Shown piece after piece: positions 1 to 4,539 of a DNA stretch of 6,525 bases. Numbering within the stretch: position 1 is the stretch's first letter; each line of letters starts with the position of its first letter. A model generated the notes under the pieces. That model worked only from the letters and a program-made list of their open reading frames with translations, had not been told where the DNA came from and did no database searches. This DNA is from Phycisphaerae bacterium (GTDB taxonomy: Bacteria > Planctomycetota > Phycisphaerae > UBA1845 > UTPLA1): the NCBI GenBank assembly GCA_016935885.1, contig JAFGQA010000021.1, positions 1 to 6,525 on the forward strand. Direction: 5' to 3'. The position numbers and the translations under genes are program-made.

Positions 1-300
1 AAGAACGCCGGCATGATCATCGCCGGAGTGAATCCCGTTGTGACGGATATCGTTACCGCGACCCTCATGGGTTTCGACTGGCAGAAGATCCCGCTGCTGA
101 GGGAGGCGTTGAGGGTGGAGAAGTGGCCCGTGGCAGAAGTGTCGAGTGTCAAGTGTCAAGGGGAAGAGAAGATTGAGCCGGACTTTGCGGTCGTTATTAA
201 CGGGAGGGAGATGGCCTTCGACCAGCTTGCGTCGAGCGAGCTTCGGATGGACTTTGAGCCGGCGGAAGGATGGAAGGGGCATATTGAGTTGGATCGTTGA
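1..300 (+). CDS. DUF362 domain protein, C-terminal part (5' end outside window)
   Basis: The frame is open from base 1 and stops at TGA 298-300, giving the last 99 residues of a longer protein. The stretch NAGMIIAGVNPVVTDIVTA followed by LMGFD is the characteristic end of DUF362 proteins, where an AG-x-[ND]-P-V-x-x-D segment precedes a MGFD motif. The later FEPAEGWKGHIEL resembles the terminal segment of longer family members. DUF362 proteins are often annotated as iron-sulfur or cytoplasmic proteins of uncertain function and can sit near polysaccharide genes; no catalytic role can be assigned here. The ATG at 13 is internal to the domain and is not the start. Residues about 47-53 are encoded by a heptamer array (139-159), so part of the C-terminal region may be a repeat-derived insertion. 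The stop codon lies in another repeat array. Family call is from motif memory; the truncation is certain. Confidence 0.75.
   Translation, partial: KNAGMIIAGVNPVVTDIVTATLMGFDWQKIPLLREALRVEKWPVAEVSSVKCQGEEKIEPDFAVVINGREMAFDQLASSELRMDFEPAEGWKGHIELDR
139..159 (+). repeat. Three tandem heptamers GTGTCRA inside DUF362 gene
   Basis: Bases 139-145, 146-152 and 153-159 read GTGTCGA, GTGTCAA, GTGTCAA. The array is exactly 21 bp, so it adds seven codons without shifting the frame and encodes roughly VSSVKCQ. Its composition differs from the surrounding GC-rich coding sequence. Confidence 0.75.
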
Positions 301-359
301 AGTCGTTTCCGCCAGAGGCGGATCCGCCTTGGGCGGACAAGTCGTTGAACGTTGAAGAC
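294..359 (+). repeat. Nine-base GTCGTTGAA-type array, split by a hairpin element
   Basis: The left part (294-307) and right part (339-359) are built from GTCGTTGAA-like units. Removing the hairpin element and one copy of AAGTCGTT (present at 300-307 and again at 339-346) leaves a continuous nine-base tandem array. The DUF362 stop codon (298-300) lies inside the left part. The reverse complement of the same unit forms the array at 3222-3257 inside glycosyltransferase 2. Confidence 0.6.
308..337. repeat. Tandem pair of TCCGCCNNNGGCGGA hairpins
   Basis: Bases 308-322 and 323-337 are two 15-bp units, each with perfect 6-bp arms TCCGCC/GGCGGA around a 3-base loop (AGA, then TTG). The middle also makes a perfect 12-bp palindrome (317-328). 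It sits just after the DUF362 stop, so it could fold in the transcript, but no U-tract follows, so an intrinsic terminator is not supported. It is flanked by the 8-bp direct repeat AAGTCGTT (300-307, 339-346), as expected if it inserted with target duplication. Confidence 0.7.
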
Positions 360-391
360 GGGTTCTTGATGTTGATTACTGGGTTCTTGAT
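360..391 (+). repeat. 11-bp direct repeat pair upstream of HEPN gene
   Basis: GGGTTCTTGAT occurs at 360-370 and again at 381-391, a 21-base period (two helical turns). It could be a repeat remnant or a tandem binding site for a regulator of the HEPN/MNT pair; nothing further supports either reading. Confidence 0.4.
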
Positions 392-439
392 AAAACGCAC
401 AGGTCGGTCTTAAGATGCGGAAAAGACGGGGGCGTCATC

Positions 440-829
440 ATGCCGAATCGCGCACAGGACTGGCTGAAGCAAGCCGCGAGAGACTTGGAGCAGCCGGAGG
501 AATCCAGGAGGTCTGAGCGTTACGAATGGGCCTGCTTTGCCTCGCATCAGGCAGCGGAGAAGGCGGTCAAGGCTTTGCATTTGAGCTTGGGGCAGGAAGC
601 ATGGGGACACGTGGTTGCACGCCTTCTTTCCGATCTGCCGGAGTCCACTGCCGTCCCCGCGAAACTGATCGAGAAGGCCCATGTGCTGGATGGCTTTTAC
701 GTGGCATCCCGCTACCCCAATGGGCATCCCGCAGGCGCGCCTTTTGAACACTACGGAGCGTTGCAGAGCGACGAGGGTGTCCGCTATGCCCGTGAGATCA
801 TTGAATTCGTCCGTTCTCAAATGGCCTGA
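440..829 (+). CDS. HEPN domain protein (putative toxin of HEPN/MNT pair)
   Basis: A 129-residue protein matching the compact all-helical HEPN family (PF05168 type) over its whole length. Visible hallmarks are RAQDWLKQAARDLE at the N-terminus, the helix ACFASHQAAEKAVKAL (31-46), WGH at 55-57 and LDGFYVASRYPNGHP at 83-97. HEPN proteins paired with MNT proteins can act as RNases through an R-X4-6-H motif. R91 and H96 here fit the spacing (R-YPNG-H), but this region is RYPN-like in many relatives and the histidine may not be catalytic. The canonical HxY ending is absent, since H96 is followed by P-A. A G-rich tract at 428-432 lies 7 bases before the ATG and may serve as ribosome binding site. The stop falls inside the next gene, so the two are probably translationally coupled. 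Family call is strong; toxin activity is inferred. Confidence 0.85.
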   Translation: MPNRAQDWLKQAARDLEQPEESRRSERYEWACFASHQAAEKAVKALHLSLGQEAWGHVVARLLSDLPESTAVPAKLIEKAHVLDGFYVASRYPNGHPAGAPFEHYGALQSDEGVRYAREIIEFVRSQMA

Positions 830-1154
830 TGCACAAGCTGTGGACGCGGCACTGCGTGCATGGGCGCTAAACGCAGCAGCACAGCGTCCCGACGTATTGC
901 GCATTGGCTGCATCGGCTCTTATGCGCGCGGAGACTGGGGTGTGGGCAGTGACGTAGACGTGGTGATTCTTCTCGCAACCTGCTCCCTGCCTTTTGAACA
1001 GAGATCTGCCGAGTGGGATGTGACGCATCTGCCTGTCCCGGCAGATGTACTGGTCTACACAGAGGATGAGTGGGATGCCCTGGCTGGCCGGGGAGCGTTG
1101 TCGCGGCGCATGACCGAGGAAGCCGTCTGGGTCTACATGCGCTCGGCCTCCTGA
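786..1154 (+). CDS. Minimal nucleotidyltransferase (MNT; putative antitoxin)
   Basis: A 122-residue protein of the MNT branch of the DNA polymerase beta superfamily. The signature GSYARGDWGVGSDVDVV (44-60) contains the GS motif and the metal-binding pair D56/D58; D87 in VPADVLVY is the likely third acidic residue. In characterised MntA/HepT systems the MNT protein neutralises the HEPN partner by adding AMP; the intact active-site residues here are compatible with that. The gene overlaps the HEPN gene by 44 bases. ATG 786 is chosen because GAGGG (773-777) lies 8 bases upstream. TTG 801, giving a start at LNSSVLKWPD, is a real alternative. An ATG at 681 deep inside HEPN would add residues unrelated to the family and is rejected. 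The protein ends shortly after the conserved core, as usual for this class. Confidence 0.82.
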   Translation: MPVRSLNSSVLKWPDAQAVDAALRAWALNAAAQRPDVLRIGCIGSYARGDWGVGSDVDVVILLATCSLPFEQRSAEWDVTHLPVPADVLVYTEDEWDALAGRGALSRRMTEEAVWVYMRSAS

Positions 1155-1162
1155 GGGCCAAC

Positions 1163-1194
1163 ATTCCGCCATTCCAGTATTCCATCATTCCATG
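1163..1194 (+). repeat. Four tandem octamers ATTCCNNN before glycosyltransferase 1
   Basis: Bases 1163-1170, 1171-1178, 1179-1186 and 1187-1194 all start ATTCC with variable last three bases; a degenerate fifth unit follows at 1195-1202. The array occupies nearly the whole gap between the MNT stop and the glycosyltransferase start. The last unit contains ATG 1192, an alternative start codon for that gene. Confidence 0.75.
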
Positions 1195-1206
1195 ATCCGC
1201 AGTCCC

Positions 1207-2442
1207 ATGCGCATTCTCTTCATCAACCGGATGGCCAGCATGTTGCGCGGCGGGGGGGAGACCTTCGACGTCGAAATGGCAAGACACCTGCAGGAACTGG
1301 GGTGTGACATCACATTCTTGTCCGGTATCCCTCTCTTCTCCGGCCCAAGAGTCAAGGTTACCCCCTCCAATTTCCAGTTTCCAATTTCCAGTTTCCAGAT
1401 CCGCACCCCCTATGCAGGTGACCTGAGGTGGGACAAGTTTCCCGGCGGATGGAGAATCCGGCAGGCCGATTTCGCTCTCTTTGAGTGGCGTGCGTTCCGC
1501 TGGGCGTTCGCCCGGAAGGGCGATTTCGACGTCGTTCAAGTATGCGAGTTGCCTCGGTTCGTGGCGTGGTGGAGAAAGGTCGCCACGAATGTGCCTGTCG
1601 TGATGCGACTGACGTCTTCCATCTATTACGACCCCGTCCGCGGCGTGGAGAAGGCCGACGCGGTCATTGCCAGCGGGGCAACACTTCGGGAGATCCGGGC
1701 CGGCACCCGCCCTGACTGCATTGACATCCCCAACGGCGTGGACACGGAGCTCTTCCGCCCGCACCCGTCCTCCTTCCGGCAGAGCCATGGGATACCGGAT
1801 GATGATCTCGTCCTTCTGTACGTGGCGCGCTTCGCCTCCGTGAAGAACCATGATCTCCTGCTGGATGCTTTTCGGCTTCTGTTGCGCCGATTCGCGCGCG
1901 CACGGCTCGTGCTGGTGGGGAGCGGGTCTGAGCAGGCGAGGATCGGGGCGAAATGCCGCGCGTTCGGCATTGAAGAGCGCGTGCTGTTCCTCGGCGAAAC
2001 CCCGTTCGAGCAGGTCCCGGACGCCTACGCGTCGGCGGACATCAAGGTGATTGCGAGCGACTATGAATCATTCAGCTTCACGGCCTTAGAGGCGATGGCG
2101 TCAGGCCTGCCGCTTGTGGTCACAGACACAGACTGGGTTCCCAAGCTGATTGGAGAGAGGGTCCCGCCTTCGCCCGGAGGCTTCGGCGCGGCAAGCGAGG
2201 GTCGAGGGTCGAGGGGCAGAGTGAGTGAAGCGGCGGGCGGCATAGTGGTGCCGAGGAGGGACGCAGAAGCGATGGCCGAGGCTCTGGAGCGGCTTGCCGG
2301 AGACCAGGCGCTGAGGGCGAAAATGGGGCAGAGGAACAGGGAACACGTCGTCGAACACTACGGCTGGGAGTCAAGCGCGCGCAAGCTTCTGGATGTCTAC
2401 GCGCGGTTGGCGCGGGAGAGCTCCGCGAAACCAGGCGACTGA
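1207..2442 (+). CDS. GT4-family glycosyltransferase 1 (GT-B fold)
   Basis: A 411-residue retaining GT4-type enzyme, expected to transfer a sugar from a nucleotide donor to a glycan acceptor at the cytoplasmic face of the membrane. The N-terminal Rossmann domain begins MRILFINRM and has the glycine-rich loop RGGGE (14-18). The C-terminal donor domain has IPNGVDTELF (174-183), VARFASVKNHDLLL (206-219) with K213, and the EX7E motif E287/E295 in YESFSFTALEAMASGLP. ATG 1207 is preferred because the family usually starts at this strand; in-frame ATG 1192 would add MIRSP from the octamer array. Neither has a clear ribosome binding site. Two segments look foreign: residues about 54-65 are encoded by a heptamer array, and about 320-343 (Gly/Ser/Arg-rich) by two other repeats between KLIGE and GGIVVP. 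Both probably form surface loops. Sugar specificity cannot be read from sequence. Confidence 0.9.
   Translation: MRILFINRMASMLRGGGETFDVEMARHLQELGCDITFLSGIPLFSGPRVKVTPSNFQFPISSFQIRTPYAGDLRWDKFPGGWRIRQADFALFEWRAFRWAFARKGDFDVVQVCELPRFVAWWRKVATNVPVVMRLTSSIYYDPVRGVEKADAVIASGATLREIRAGTRPDCIDIPNGVDTELFRPHPSSFRQSHGIPDDDLVLLYVARFASVKNHDLLLDAFRLLLRRFARARLVLVGSGSEQARIGAKCRAFGIEERVLFLGETPFEQVPDAYASADIKVIASDYESFSFTALEAMASGLPLVVTDTDWVPKLIGERVPPSPGGFGAASEGRGSRGRVSEAAGGIVVPRRDAEAMAEALERLAGDQALRAKMGQRNREHVVEHYGWESSARKLLDVYARLARESSAKPGD
1366..1400 (+). repeat. Five tandem heptamers TCCARTT inside glycosyltransferase 1
   Basis: Units at 1366-1372, 1373-1379, 1380-1386, 1387-1393 and 1394-1400 read TCCAATT, TCCAGTT, TCCAATT, TCCAGTT, TCCAGAT. 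The open reading frame passes through and reads SNFQFPISSFQI, with the 7-codon periodicity expected of a 21-base translated repeat. The AT-rich content contrasts with the flanking coding sequence. Confidence 0.8.
2161..2196 (-). repeat. Dispersed GC-rich repeat, copy 1 (within glycosyltransferase 1)
   Basis: The reverse complement of 2161-2196 resembles 5784-5819 closely: both begin GCTTGCNGCGCCGNAG and share the perfect 12-base core GGCGAAGGCGGG, with a small length difference between. This copy lies inside an open reading frame (PPSPGGFGAAS), the other between genes. The two copies are in opposite orientation. Confidence 0.7.
2199..2212 (+). repeat. Two tandem heptamers GGGTCGA within glycosyltransferase 1
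   Basis: GGGTCGA at 2199-2205 and 2206-2212, followed by a degenerate GGGGCAG. It directly follows the dispersed repeat at 2161-2196, and together they encode the Gly/Ser/Arg-rich segment that separates KLIGE from GGIVVP in the enzyme. Confidence 0.55.
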
Positions 2443-2469
2443 GCCTGTTTCTTTCGGCGCGCAACGCTT

Positions 2470-2576
2470 TTGGAGTGCGGCGGCTCGACGCCGCTTTGTT
2501 AGGGCGAGGCTTGACTCGCCCCGGAGCAACACCACCTTCAGTGCTGTCAGAGCGCTGTCGAGCCAGCGCACTCCAA
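2470..2576. repeat. 107-bp element with 29-bp imperfect terminal inverted repeats (MITE-like)
   Basis: The ends match perfectly for ten bases (TTGGAGTGCG at 2470-2479, CGCACTCCAA at 2567-2576). The match extends over 29 bp (2470-2498 against 2548-2576) with 24 matching positions by my count. Inside are further hairpins: GCGGCG/CGCCGC starting at 2477, and GGGCGAG (2502-2508) with CTCGCCC (2515-2521) around a 6-base loop. The element has no coding capacity of its own and fills most of the gap between glycosyltransferase 1 and the lipoprotein gene. From memory, TTGGAGTGCG-ended palindromic elements recur in PVC-type genomes. Its transcript could form a strong secondary structure, but there is no U-tract. 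No clear target-site duplication was seen. Confidence 0.7.
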
Positions 2577-2626
2577 GAGGTCGCCAGATTCAGGCACAAC
2601 TAACATCTCGAACGTGCACACGGACA

Positions 2627-2917
2627 ATGCGCTGTTCGATGGCAAGGGCGTTGAGAGCCGTCTTGGCAGGACTTGTTTGCTGTGCGTTCGCGGTGGCGCT
2701 CTCAGGTTGTGCGAAGGATCGAGACGACTGGTACTCGAGGGCCAAGGACCTGAAGCACCGCAAGGAAGAGCGCATGCGGCAATTGCAGAAGCAGGGCAGG
2801 AGCTACTCGGAAGCACTGGAACAGTGGGGCGTCGAACACAGCTTCGAGCAGGTTCAGGAGCGGAAGGACGCGGACGCCGTGCTGGAGGGAGAAGAGCTTC
2901 GTGAGAGGATTAGATGA
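2627..2917 (+). CDS. Small predicted lipoprotein of unknown function
   Basis: A 96-residue protein with a short basic N-terminus, a hydrophobic core (about residues 9-25) and the lipobox LSGC with the lipidation cysteine at position 28. Signal peptidase II would leave a mature chain of about 69 residues. That chain is highly charged and probably helical or coiled-coil: KDLKHRKEERMRQLQKQG, then SYSEALEQWGVEHSFEQVQ and a charged tail. I do not recognise the family. ATG 2627 gives MRCSMARALRA; in-frame ATG 2639 gives MARALRAVLAG, an equally good signal peptide. Neither has an obvious ribosome binding site. A longer in-frame extension to 2393 would run through the 107-bp element and the end of glycosyltransferase 1, and is rejected. 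The stop lies in the first octamer of the following array, so the extreme C-terminus may be repeat-derived. A role beside exported glycan is inferred only from position. Confidence 0.7.
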   Translation: MRCSMARALRAVLAGLVCCAFAVALSGCAKDRDDWYSRAKDLKHRKEERMRQLQKQGRSYSEALEQWGVEHSFEQVQERKDADAVLEGEELRERIR

Positions 2918-3003
2918 TTGGTTGATTCGATGATTCGGGCGGAACAAGCACGCGGGGCGCCATATGTGTCCGAATCATCCAATCATCCAATGATCGAATC
3001 ATC
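2913..3003. repeat. Opposed octamer arrays forming a 27-bp imperfect inverted repeat
   Basis: The left array has three octamers of GATGATTS type (2913-2920, 2921-2928, 2929-2936). The right array has four octamers SAATSATC in the opposite sense (2972-2979, 2980-2987, 2988-2995, 2996-3003). Bases 2913-2939 pair with 2969-2995 at 23 of 27 positions, with a 29-base spacer. The lipoprotein stop (2915-2917) is in the left arm and the preferred start of glycosyltransferase 2 (2990) in the right arm, so a transcript hairpin would span the junction between the two genes and could enclose the start codon. Confidence 0.75.
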
Positions 3004-4159
3004 CAGCCCCAAGGTCCTCCACCTCGTCTACAATCTCATCCGGGGCGGTACGGAGGGTCAGTGCGCCCGTGTGGCGATGGAGATGGTGCGGCTCGGCCAC
3101 GATCATCGCGTGGCGGTCTTTCGACGCGAAGGCTTCTTTCTTGAGCAGGTCGAGAGCCTTTGCGGTCCGGTCTATGAGATTGGCATTCAACACATGGTCT
3201 CTCTCGATACCCTCCTCCGCCTTCAACGTCTTCAACGATTTCAACGACTTGAACGATTCGATGTAATCCATACCTGGGACATGGACGCCTGCATCTTCGG
3301 TCCCGTGGCGGCCCGCTGGGCCGGCCTGCCCTTCATTGTCAGTCGCAGGAACCTGGCCGACGTCATGCCGGCTTACAAGCGGCGACTGATCGCGCGATCG
3401 AGCCGCGGCGCAAGCGCCGTGGTGGTCAATGCTGAGGCCATCCGTGCTCGGTTGATCGAAGAAGGCGTTCCCGGAGAGCGGATCACAAAAATTGAGAATA
3501 TGATCGATGTCGCCGAGTTCGATCGTCTCGCGGCCGGCCGGCCGGAGGGCGACCTGCCCGACGGAAGGATCGTGGGCATGGTGGCGCGCTTGGAGCCCGA
3601 GAAGGATGTTGCCACGTTCCTCCGGGCCGCGGCGATTGTCCTGAGCCGGAGCAAGGACGCCCTGTTCATCATCGTAGGCGAGGGGGCGGAGCGCGCGCGA
3701 CTGGAATTGCTCGCCCAGTCGCTCGGAATCGGCGCCCGCGTCTTCTTCCTGGGAGAACGCGCAGATGTTCCGCAGTTGATACGCCGGTTTGAAGTCGGCG
3801 TGCTGGTGCCGAACGCGAACGAGGGCCTGTCGAACTCGATCCTCGAGTACATGGCCGGAGGGATCCCCGTGGTCGCGACCGACTGTGGCGGAAATCGCGA
3901 GTTGGTCGAAGGCTCGGGGGCCGGGGTGGTCGTGAGGGTGGGGGATGCCCAAGCCGTGGCAGATGGGATCACCCGATTCCTTGAGCATCCTTCCGACGCC
4001 GCCGCGGCGGGCAAGGCCGGCCGCGCGAAGGTCCTGCGCGAGAACACACCTGACGTCGTTATTCCACAGTTCGAAGCCCTGTATCGAAGAGTGGGTCAAC
4101 GGAATACACGGAAGGACACTGAAAGCAGAAGAGGAACCGAAGGAGAAAGAGATGGCTGA
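2990..4159 (+). CDS. GT4-family glycosyltransferase 2 (GT-B fold)
   Basis: A 389-residue GT4-type enzyme. The first Rossmann domain opens KVLHLVYNLIRGGTEGQ, with the glycine loop at 19-24. The donor domain has VGMVARLEPEKD (195-206) with R200 and K205, IIVGEGAERARL (227-238), and the EX7E motif E278/E286 in NEGLSNSILEYMAGGIPVV. It is expected to transfer a sugar from a nucleotide donor to a membrane-linked glycan; the sugar is not predictable. The start is uncertain. ATG 2990 is closest to the conserved fold. ATG 2930, and TTG 2918 (directly after the lipoprotein stop, 9 bases behind GAGAGG), add residues encoded by repeats. Residues 78-90 (LQRLQRFQRLERF), just before FDVIHTW, come from a nine-base array. 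The tail from G369 onward is encoded by the left inverted repeat and spacer next to the GxxExxY gene, which the stop overlaps by 8 bases. Confidence 0.9.
   Translation: MIESSSPKVLHLVYNLIRGGTEGQCARVAMEMVRLGHDHRVAVFRREGFFLEQVESLCGPVYEIGIQHMVSLDTLLRLQRLQRFQRLERFDVIHTWDMDACIFGPVAARWAGLPFIVSRRNLADVMPAYKRRLIARSSRGASAVVVNAEAIRARLIEEGVPGERITKIENMIDVAEFDRLAAGRPEGDLPDGRIVGMVARLEPEKDVATFLRAAAIVLSRSKDALFIIVGEGAERARLELLAQSLGIGARVFFLGERADVPQLIRRFEVGVLVPNANEGLSNSILEYMAGGIPVVATDCGGNRELVEGSGAGVVVRVGDAQAVADGITRFLEHPSDAAAAGKAGRAKVLRENTPDVVIPQFEALYRRVGQRNTRKDTESRRGTEGERDG
3222..3257 (-). repeat. Four tandem nine-base units TTCAACGAY-like inside glycosyltransferase 2
   Basis: Units at 3222-3230, 3231-3239, 3240-3248 and 3249-3257 read TTCAACGTC, TTCAACGAT, TTCAACGAC, TTGAACGAT. 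Because nine is a multiple of three, the protein repeats a tripeptide: LQR, LQR, FQR, LER. The reverse complement is the unit found around 294-359, so one repeat family has an intergenic and a coding copy in opposite orientation. Confidence 0.8.
4094..4123 (+). repeat. Left 30-bp inverted repeat beside GxxExxY gene
   Basis: Bases 4094-4123 match the reverse complement of 4540-4569 at 27 of 30 positions. The core ACGGAATACACGGAA is identical in both. This copy is translated as the end of glycosyltransferase 2 (GQRNTRKDTE), giving it a charged tail unlike the rest of the enzyme. Confidence 0.85.
4140..4145 (+). promoter_or_regulatory. Shine-Dalgarno AAGGAG for GxxExxY gene
   Basis: AAGGAG ends 6 bases before ATG 4152. 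It is the clearest ribosome binding site in the window and fixes this start over in-frame upstream ATGs such as 3945. It lies between the left inverted repeat and the gene, so it would travel with the gene if the unit is mobile. Confidence 0.7.
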
Positions 4160-4529
4160 GTTGATTCATAAGGATGAGACGTATGCGATTCTTGGAGCCT
4201 GTTTCGAGGTCTACAAGGAGGAGGGATGTGGTTTTCATGAGAGCGTGTATCAGGAGTGCTTGGAGATCGAGATGGGGCTTCGGGAGATCCCATTTGTGGC
4301 CCAGAAGCCGCTGATTCTGCAGTACAAGGGTCGCGTCCTTAAGAAGACCTACGAGCCGGACTTCCTTTGTTTCGACAGGGTGATTGTGGAGATCAAGGCG
4401 TTGTCGAAATTGACCGACGAACACCGTGCGCAGGCGCTGAACTACCTGAAAGCCACGGGTTGTAAGGTCGGTCTGCTTGTGAACTTCGGCCATCACCCGA
4501 AGGTTGAGCACGAGCGCTTCATTCTCTGA
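4152..4529 (+). CDS. GxxExxY protein (PD-(D/E)XK nuclease-like, PDDEXK_3 type)
   Basis: A 125-residue protein, the usual size for the GxxExxY family. The naming motif is G27-F-H-E30-S-V-Y33. Downstream are the nuclease-fold-like elements YEPDFLCFDRVIVEIKAL, with D70 and E80-x-K82, then HRAQALNYLKATGCKVGLLVNFG (91-113), which in relatives forms the end of the core. The acidic residues and lysine of a PD-(D/E)XK site are present, so nuclease activity is possible, but the family's function is not established to my knowledge. It sits between two glycosyltransferase genes and overlaps the end of the first by 8 bases. A 30-bp imperfect inverted repeat pair flanks it. It has its own good ribosome binding site. 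It has no evident role in glycan synthesis and looks like an inserted cassette. Family assignment is strong; mobility is inferred. Confidence 0.9.
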   Translation: MAELIHKDETYAILGACFEVYKEEGCGFHESVYQECLEIEMGLREIPFVAQKPLILQYKGRVLKKTYEPDFLCFDRVIVEIKALSKLTDEHRAQALNYLKATGCKVGLLVNFGHHPKVEHERFIL

Positions 4530-4539
4530 CATCCTCCTC

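Noticed and set aside
1185..1406. Minus-strand reading frame with NWKLEIGNWKLE-like periodic protein
   Set aside because: The periodicity is the heptamer array at 1366-1400 read backwards; such reading frames arise wherever the array occurs.
817..1851. Long minus-strand reading frame of 344 codons
   Set aside because: It covers the MNT gene and the front of glycosyltransferase 1, has no recognisable domain, and is rich in Arg, Pro and His as expected of an antisense shadow in GC-rich DNA.
2393..2626. N-terminal extension of the lipoprotein frame
   Set aside because: It would overlap the end of glycosyltransferase 1 and run through the 107-bp inverted-repeat element, and it would bury the signal peptide inside the protein.
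1163..3257. Short regular repeats considered as CRISPR
   Set aside because: Units are 7-9 bases in direct tandem with no unique spacers and no cas genes; they are microrepeats.
2999..4099. Minus-strand reading frame of 366 codons
   Set aside because: It lies wholly antisense to glycosyltransferase 2, whose motifs are unmistakable; no family resemblance on the minus strand.
3945..4151. Longer start for the GxxExxY gene
   Set aside because: The family begins at about MAELIHKDE, and AAGGAG sits just before ATG 4152; the extension is antiphase sequence of glycosyltransferase 2.
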